Origin: Isoetes taiwanensis
Lineage: Eukaryota; Streptophyta; Lycopodiopsida; Isoetales; Isoetaceae
Assembly: GCA_021234155.1 (NCBI GenBank)
Contig: JAJEKV010000002.1
Span: 12,941,577-13,005,576 of the forward strand
Length of the DNA stretch: 64,000 bases
Direction of reading: 5' to 3'
The notes beneath the pieces were generated by a model that was not told where the DNA came from, did not search any database, and saw only the letters and a list, made by a program, of their open reading frames with translations. Positions 57,568-64,000 of the stretch are shown here, piece by piece; within the stretch, counting starts at the first letter, position 1; the number at the start of each line of letters is the position of its first letter. The position numbers and the translations under genes are program-made.

Positions 57568-59008
57568 AATTGATGTTTTCTTAAAAGGTTGAACATAAAG
57601 TAGCACAAATGATTTCTTTTTGTGCAGACAAATAGCACGTCACATTCCTCATGTGTATCCTATTGCTATAGAATTTAACATTTGAGATAGGATTCCCTTG
57701 TTTGAATGGAATGAATAATGTAACATGATAACACAGACTTTTTATATCTAAAACACAATTACTCACCTTTTATGAAGTATGCCATCATCATTGGATCGCC
57801 GTAAGTTTTGTTGTAGCGATAGTAATTGTGTTCTAGATGTAAAGGTATGTGCATAGAATCTTGTTACACAAACAATTTGCCAAATGTAGCCAAATGTAAG
57901 ACGTCCAAGTAGAGCTTAAAATAATTTCATGTAAGAGGATCTTGAGGATGCTCGCAGAAAGACAGGAATGGAAACTCTATTGTACTTGCTGTATGCGAAT
58001 CTTCTAGCAAACCCACTAAATTTGGGTTATTTAAAGGATATTCTCAGCCTCAGATAATAAAGGTACAAAGGAAACTGTAATAATGATCTTTAAACTAAAT
58101 TGGAGTCCACATGTCTATTGCGGGTCCTTAGAATTCAGACATAGCATTCAATATGCAAAATGTGTATCAAGCTCTTATCAAAGGCATTGATTTAGAGAAA
58201 GAAACTCGTCCGTTCACATGGCATTTTTAGACCAGGAACCTTGTCCAACCAAATGGTCATATGAAACCGCATATGTGCCAGGAAAGAAACACAGGAAACA
58301 ACAACAAAAAGCTCAACAACACAAAAGATTAAGTTGCATAAATGTGGAGCTTAGAACACTGCATCAAAACAAAAGGTGATTCTGATAACTACCCTGAGAA
58401 GTTGCAAAAAAAGATCGCTCTGAAATTCCTCTGATAATAATTCCTATGTAAAGCGCACAAACAAAGGAAAAATGAACAAAAGAATGCAATGATGGCGCAT
58501 ATTTCCAAGAGTGAGATCACCAAAATGGAGAGAAAGGAGAGAGAGTGGTTCTAGGAAAGAAACTTACCAAAGAAATCAGCAGTTGATGCCATAGACATCC
58601 TAAGAGCACTACTTCGATGAAGAACCATACAATCAGCACAGAATCATGTGGTGGCCATGACCACTGCTGTTTTGACTTGTGGTTGCTAATGCCTTTGGTT
58701 GAAATGCACTTCTAGAAAGCTAGTGCCACATAAATCCTGGGAAGAACCTCTTTTAAGTTCTCTCGAATCACTGGCCACATCCTTGGACATCACACAACTC
58801 CTATATGCTACATAATGGTCCAGAAGTATAAGATACATGGCAAATCCTGAAAGGGCTTGGCTTTGGTAATAACCATTTATTGATCACATGACCTCACTTC
58901 CTTTCTTTAATAAATAACCTCCAATTGAAGCCCCGGGCACTTCCACCATTGAGACTATTTAAAGCCCTTCCAATAATTTGATCATGAACAAAATACTTTT
59001 GGTCTTTT
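57568..59008. other. No recognisable gene
   Basis: AT-rich with short frames only. No motif recognised. Confidence 0.4.
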
Positions 59009-59640
59009 GTTAGTCCTGTGCCTCCTGGTACAGGACTATTCATGCATACGACGGACCAGGTCAAGCTCAAGGATCCACAGACAGGCACGGGTCAGTCGTC
59101 CAAGGCCCAGCAGAAGACCAAGCAGCAGACCACGCAGTCAAAGCCTGCGTCCGTCAACAAGAGGCGCCGCTCAGACAAGTGACGGCCCGTCACCGCCCGC
59201 GTCAGCGTCAGCGTGATTCTAGGCACTTCAAGAGGCACCGCCAACATTCCTGCAAATCAGGCCTCCTTCCAGGAGTCGGCACCGAGATCAGTCAGAGTGT
59301 CTATATTGGGCCAAAGGCCATTGTACTATATATATGAGTAGAGCTAGCACATGAGTTTTTAGATGAGTTTTGAGTCTTGTCTCTCTTCAGTCTTCTCTCG
59401 ATTGCGAGAGCTCATGTATGTTCATCATTGATATCAAGGAAGCTTATCATTTTCCTCTCATTGTTCTCTTTTGTTCTGTTTTCTTCTTCTTGTTCTTTTC
59501 TTGCAAATCCCGCGTGACATAGTCCCCCGGATTCTCCTGTTAGATCCAAGGGTCCTCATAGAGGGCTGTCTTGCAGGAGTTCGAACCCGAACCCCAAACA
59601 TGCGCCCCGGGTGCCGGGATTACGATTGATTTTCCTTTCT
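59009..59640 (+). mobile_element. Probable LTR/leader of the right-hand Ty3/gypsy element
   Basis: It lies directly before the gag region and has a TATA-like ACTATATATA at 59322-59331 followed by a T/C-rich leader, as in plant LTRs. A candidate start is TGTTAGTCCTGTG near 59009 and a candidate end is CGCGTGACA near 59519. No standard primer-binding site follows that end, and no second LTR is in the window, so the limits are guesses. Confidence 0.4.
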
Positions 59641-59650
59641 TCATGCGCCA

Positions 59651-61060
59651 ATGTCATTAAAACTTCACACCGAAGAACTTCTTTCCCGGGCAGTCTCGCT
59701 TGGCAGCGCCATCATCGAAGGGAAGTTGTTAGGTGACATGTATGGATCTGCTTATGACATTGAGGGAGGCCACATTAGGTCTAGGGCTCGGTCGGCCACC
59801 CACCCCTCGTGTCTCATGTCTGGTCCCCAATTCTCCACCTCAAGCGTGCAAACATTGCTCCACGACCTCGGTCTCCTCATCCCTATCAGGGCCCTATCCG
59901 GCTCAACACACACAACCTTACTTTCATACCCCGAACATGCCTTCATCCATCCGTCTTTCCGGCCATACCTCTGCCTTCACAACCATCATCTCCTACGGGT
60001 GGGCAGGGCTATCCACATGTCTCTTTTGCTCCTCCCGAGAATTTCCCTTCCCTACATTTCCCACCACTCTTCCCGTTTACAACCTTACCGACCTCAAAAC
60101 CAATGATCGTGCACCTCCAAGTGCCTCCACCTCAAGCAACCCCTTGGTGGGGTCTTTCAGAGCACCATACCACCTCCAACTCCACCTCAATATCCTCACT
60201 ATCATGTTCTGTCCAGCCCGGCACTTTTACCTCTACCTTTTAGGACCCTTAAGTGACTTATCCTACCTTTGGCAACACGAAGGCAAACCCTTAGACCAAA
60301 GTGCTCGGGGCCCACATGGAAGAATTTGAGGCTCTGGGTACTCCTGAATGGTCATGCGCAACCTCAACTGAAATTCCACATCTTTTCCACCACACTGCGT
60401 GGCTCCCCTCATCAATGGCTCATGTCCAACAAAAGCCAATCTTTGGAAACAAGATTGGTCTCAAGCAACTCAATGACCTTCAACAAGAGCCCGCAAGTCG
60501 CCGGGGGATTTTGCGGTCGACTTCACATTACGCTCGGCAAACTCAAGGAGTACCCCCACGAGCCAGATCTTGGTCTGGTTTCTCCAAGGACTTCCTCCAA
60601 ATTTATCCGACTCATGGTGAATACTGCGAAGACTTTGGAGCGGGGGCTATCGATCTTGTCAATCCCTTTCGGTCAATGTTTCCTCCCGGTAAGCGTGGCT
60701 CTTCAGGAGCTCCCTTTCATTCCACCGTCATGGTTCCCCAGATGCTGTTCAACCTCAACACGCCCAATCGCGGCCTATCCAGATCTGGTGCCATATCTGC
60801 AAATATCAAGGCCACTTGGCGAATGAGTGCAACTCCACCAATGGCCCGCCTCATTGTAAAAGATGCAACATGTGCAATCATGCCACGGAAGAGTGCACCG
60901 CACCCATCCTACACCCGTCCCGCAACAAGATGGTTTATCAAGTGCAAACCACACCTCGGCACCAATGCAATATCGGCCACCACCGCTGCGGCGCAACCCA
61001 ATCAACTCTATCAGCGGCAGGGGAGCAACAACGGGGACCCAACACCGTCCTCCTTTTGAT
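59651..61060 (+). pseudogene. Ty3/gypsy gag, frameshifted
   Basis: Plus frames give a proline-rich N-terminus (around 60000-60160, ENFPSLHFPPLFPF and VPPPQATPWW). The central part, in several frames, has HQWLMSNKSQSLET and LHITLGKLKEYPHEPDL. Near 60790-60900 a zinc-knuckle-like segment (CKRCNMCNHATEEC, preceded by GHLANEC) appears. Gag packages element RNA into virus-like particles. At least four frame changes are needed to read it through. Confidence 0.7.
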
Positions 61061-61865
61061 CCTTGGCTTCGATGTTATCAACATCACGAATGAGGTCATA
61101 CCACCACGGCGTGTCCTCAACTTCCACAAGTTCAGGTCGCGGCTTCACGGCACAAAATCGGACCACATCGGTCCGCCTCACGGCTTACCAACTCTGGATT
61201 GCTAATGGCAAACAAGGCCCAGCGTCTGTTCTTGGAAGCCACCTCGCGCCTCGGCAATCACGCTATCAACCAGCTCCACGCCAATCAACCTCGGATGGAT
61301 TAACAAGCCGGGGAAGAAATTTTTCGGGCTCTTAATCCTCCAAATCCGACCATCGAATTGGGTTGGTTTGGTTTCACGCCCGAACCGGGCCGTCACGTCC
61401 CTACCCATTATTCCTAATGAGGCGCAACCACGCCTTTGGTTGCCGACACCATACCTCATGAAGAAGAAAAAAAGGTTCACTTTGCACCTGACTTGGAGAA
61501 ACTCATGCCGCATGTCATGCCTAAAGTTCGCCAAAGCATTCTGAACCTCATGCAAGCTGCTGAAGGCCGCACGTTGGCTAATGTTCATGCCACTACTCGA
61601 GCTCAACAAAGACAAGAAGCCCCTTCCGCGTCTCAACCTCCACGCTCTCAGACATATCCAAATATAGGCTGCCGGGTTGACCTACTTAAAGAAGTTGCTT
61701 GCTTCATTACCACGCCTCCAAAGACTGTGGATCCAAAGCAGATCCTTTTTCTCATGTGCCTCGGAACTCCAAGAGGAACTAGCAAAATCAAAATTCCTTT
61801 AAGTTTGGCCACAATTTTGAAACTTCATCACCGCTCTCAAGGACCAGTTACCACTCCCGACTGTT
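61061..61865 (+). pseudogene. Gag-protease linker region, frameshifted
   Basis: Open plus frames (for example 61436-61945, with VHFAPDLEKLMPHVMPKV) lie between the zinc knuckle and the protease. The stretch is charged and glutamine-rich with no named domain. It fits the spacer usually found in this position. Confidence 0.5.
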
Positions 61866-62405
61866 TTGGTTGGGGCTGTTGCTACCTCTACTCCCACGGT
61901 ACATGCCACGGTGGGCAATCAACAAGTCAATCATGTTCAAATTGACGGAGGTAGCGCGGTCAATCTCATCACGGATAAACTCCGCAAACAAATGGGCATC
62001 AAACAACTCTATCGTGCCCCATATGACATCAAATTGGCTAATGGCCATATCACGCGACCTCAAGGCGTCACGCCTCTTCTTCACATCAACATTGGTGATC
62101 TCAGATTCCCCTTGGAATTTGGTGTTTGGAAGGCTGGAGAAGATCCAGGTGATTATGAAATGTTGGTCGGCAGACCTTTTCTCCGCCAGGCCAAGAGTAT
62201 CCATTACTGGGCCACGGATCAGTTAGTCATCACAGATGGTCACCTCAATGCCACCATGGACTTGGAAACCGGCAAAATCATTTCCATCGATAATGCTGAA
62301 CCCTCTCTCTCCGACACCGATTCTGAGGAAGCCCAGAATATCTATCAAGTTCGGGCTCCACTGCGAGTGCGCCTCTCATCATCCTACCCCCCTCAATATC
62401 TTTGA
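61866..62405 (+). CDS. Ty3/gypsy aspartic protease
   Basis: A clean 179-codon frame. Near residue 27 it has VQIDGGSAVNLIT, the active-site block in which plant gypsy elements often have DGGS in place of DTGS or DSGS. Later come LANGHITRP and MLVGRPFLRQAKSIHYW, matching the ILGR..L block of retropepsins. Retropepsins cut the polyprotein into mature parts. Although this segment is open, the genes before and after are shifted, so the element is probably inactive. Confidence 0.85.
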   Translation: MVGAVATSTPTVHATVGNQQVNHVQIDGGSAVNLITDKLRKQMGIKQLYRAPYDIKLANGHITRPQGVTPLLHINIGDLRFPLEFGVWKAGEDPGDYEMLVGRPFLRQAKSIHYWATDQLVITDGHLNATMDLETGKIISIDNAEPSLSDTDSEEAQNIYQVRAPLRVRLSSSYPPQYL

Positions 62406-63460
62406 TCCTTGGGGAGAAATGTCTCTTGATCGGGACCAGGTTTAGCTGCTTTGCTTGACCCTTACCTGGCTCCTTGCAATCGAATCCAACGTGTTGATCA
62501 CTTTTCAGATGCTGAACCTCCTGCCACTCCTGTAGATGTACACGCTGTTATGAAGCAACCTCTGCTTGATGACACTCAGCAACCTCTCTTTTTCACCACG
62601 CAGAGTACCACGATCATCCTGTTATGCTTCAACCTCCCCCCGCTCATATTGTCCGGGACCGCGGAAGTTATCCCCATATTCAGGACTCACGAAGTCGATT
62701 GTGGGCGTAGGCAACAATCGGCTGTCCAAATTTTGCAAATCTTCCGACACCCCTATCGTAACAGGGCCGCCACGCTCTTCAAAAAGTCCAAACACATTTT
62801 CGCCCGAGCTACGAGAGATCTTGGGGATCAACAAAACCTTGGGGAACTCACTATTCCTACCAAGTCCGATGCACGCCCGCCTAGCAACGATGCACGCTCA
62901 ACCCCAATTACCGTGATCGCGTCAAGGCGTAAATCGACAAACTCCTTCTGCGGGGTTTGATCTATGAGGTCAAACATTACGAATGGGTGAGCCCCATTGT
63001 CATTGCACTCAAACACAATAGTAAGATCCGGCGTTTTGCGTGGACTCTGAAAACTCAATCGGGCCACGGGCGTGATCATTTTCCACTTCCCTTCACGGAC
63101 CGTGGTTGGAAGAGGTTCTTTGGACATGAGATGTACTCCTTCATGGATGGTTTTTCGGCTACAATCGGATCTCAATCAACGAATCTGATCAACTCAAGAC
63201 TACTTTCACCACCCCCAGGTAAAGCACTTTTTTGCCTACAAGGTGGTTCCTTTTGGATTATCAAACTCTCCATCCACGTTTCAACGTATCATGCTCTCGA
63301 TTTTCATGATTTTATGAAGGAAAATCCCTTCTTGCAAATTTTTCAAGATGACTTCTCTCGCCCTCTGATTCCATGGCTGACCATTTGGATAAATTGGAAC
63401 TTCGTCTTTTCGAAATGTGATGAGTCCTAATTAGTCTCAATCCCGAAATGCACCTTTTAA
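62406..63460 (+). pseudogene. Ty3/gypsy reverse transcriptase, N-terminal and core part, frameshifted
   Basis: Plus frames, joined across shifts, read LIYEVKHYEWVSPIVIALKH (usual ..W.SP.V.V.KK), then HFPLPFTD, a block that reads EVFGHEMYSFMDGF in related elements and is shifted here, then ESDQLKTTFTTP, and KVVPFGLSNSPSTFQRIM. The order is that of plant Ty3/gypsy RT. Shifts lie near 63020-63130, and a gap or stop near 63330-63460 removes the YLDD region. Confidence 0.8.
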
Positions 63461-63465
63461 GTCCA

Positions 63466-64000
63466 CTTACGGTGTTACGTTGGGACATGTGGTCGACAAA
63501 AGCGGTATCACCACGGATCCTGCCAAAATCAGCTGTGTGCTCAAGGCTCAAGCACCAGCCAATATCAAGGAAACACGCTCCTTCTTGGGTAAGGTCAATT
63601 ATTACTCCACTTTCATTCCTGGGCTCGCCGCCATTGCAGATCCCATTCATAAACTCACGGGTGATGAATCCACCTGGGCTTGGAATTCCCAGGCGGATGC
63701 TGCTTTCCAACAGTTGAAGCTCTTGCTTACTCAGGCCCCGGTTCTTGTTCCTCCTCAATGGGACAAGCCCTTTCATGTTCATGTCGATGTCTCGGCCTTT
63801 GCTATTGGAGCTGTTCTTTCTCAAGAATATGATGCGCACACTGACAAACCAAACCGCTACGCCAGCCGGAAACTCAATTCTGCTGAGCGCAACTACTCTG
63901 CCACAGAGCGAGAAGCCTTGGGTTTAATTTTCTGCGTCCAACGCTTCCGTCACTATCTTTTGGGCAGTCAGATCAAATTCTTTGTTGACCACCAGGCACT
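63466..64000 (+). CDS. Ty3/gypsy RT C-terminus and RNase H, cut by the window end
   Basis: Open from about 63466 to 64000. It reads YGVTLGHVVDKSGITTDPAK (RT end), then ETRSFLGKVNYYSTFIPG, FQQLKLLLTQAPVL, and the RNase H start FHVHVDVSAFAIGAVLSQ, followed by KLNSAERNYSATEREALG and HYLLGSQIKFFVDHQA at the edge. The first RNase H aspartate (in VDVS, where most have DAS) and the later glutamate (TEREALG) are present. RNase H removes the RNA strand during reverse transcription. This is the best-kept part of the element; integrase should follow right of the window. Confidence 0.9.

Noticed and set aside
59575-59610. tRNA gene suggested by GTTCGAACC
   Set aside because: A T-arm-like word is present but no A box at proper spacing and no closing acceptor stem were found.

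Overview
This looks like nuclear DNA of a land plant with a large, repeat-choked genome. The signs are a primer-binding site for plant initiator tRNA-Met, a P-class pentatricopeptide fragment, a plant-type cyclophilin relic, several decayed Ty3/gypsy polyproteins and very few intact reading frames. I cannot fix the species. The style of one DNA-transposon family makes me think of a non-seed plant (fern, lycophyte or moss), but that is a weak inference.

Layout. Positions 1-623 hold the end of a DNA transposon that runs off the left edge. A second, opposite-facing copy starts near 33766 and extends to about 41838. Between them (624-33765) lies old, mostly unrecognisable sequence with a diverged LTR copy (9370-10845), a PPR fragment (16430-16660), two decayed gypsy pol regions on the minus strand (about 20160-22030 and 27400-29500), short tandem repeats, a cyclophilin pseudogene (31960-32272) and a fold-back element (33325-33692). 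The 33.8-41.8 kb transposon carries a broken RNase-H-like transposase on the plus strand. On the minus strand it carries a converging gene set with a coiled coil, an acidic stretch, a Ulp1-like peptidase domain and an FCP1/NIF-like HAD phosphatase domain.

The most interesting part is a GC-richer island at 41.9-47.4 kb, read on the minus strand. An LTR of 1467 bp (45890-47356) is followed one base later by a tRNA-Met primer-binding site. Where gag would be expected there is instead a histone H3-like gene (45220 down to 43887). Its protein begins with the exact H3 tail ARTKQTARK, continues through about 340 residues of charged low-complexity sequence, and ends in a complete H3 histone fold. A second gene (about 43190 down to 42549, product unrecognised) follows. 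Both genes have the same TATA decamer, and each has a pair of near-perfect 68-bp palindromes about 190-200 bp apart upstream. The H3-like gene has one in-frame TAG and one frameshift, so this copy may be dead. The arrangement still suggests a family of retroelements, or an adjacent gene cluster, carrying a histone H3 variant.

Positions 47.4-59 kb hold an N-terminal fragment of a related DNA transposase (48120-49077), several simple or minisatellite arrays (including a TTCTAGAA-rich array at 52960-53700), a tRNA-derived SINE-like head and a short poly(A)-ended retroposon. From about 59 kb to the right edge a plus-strand Ty3/gypsy element is present with leader, gag, protease, reverse transcriptase and RNase H, with frameshifts and cut by the window end.
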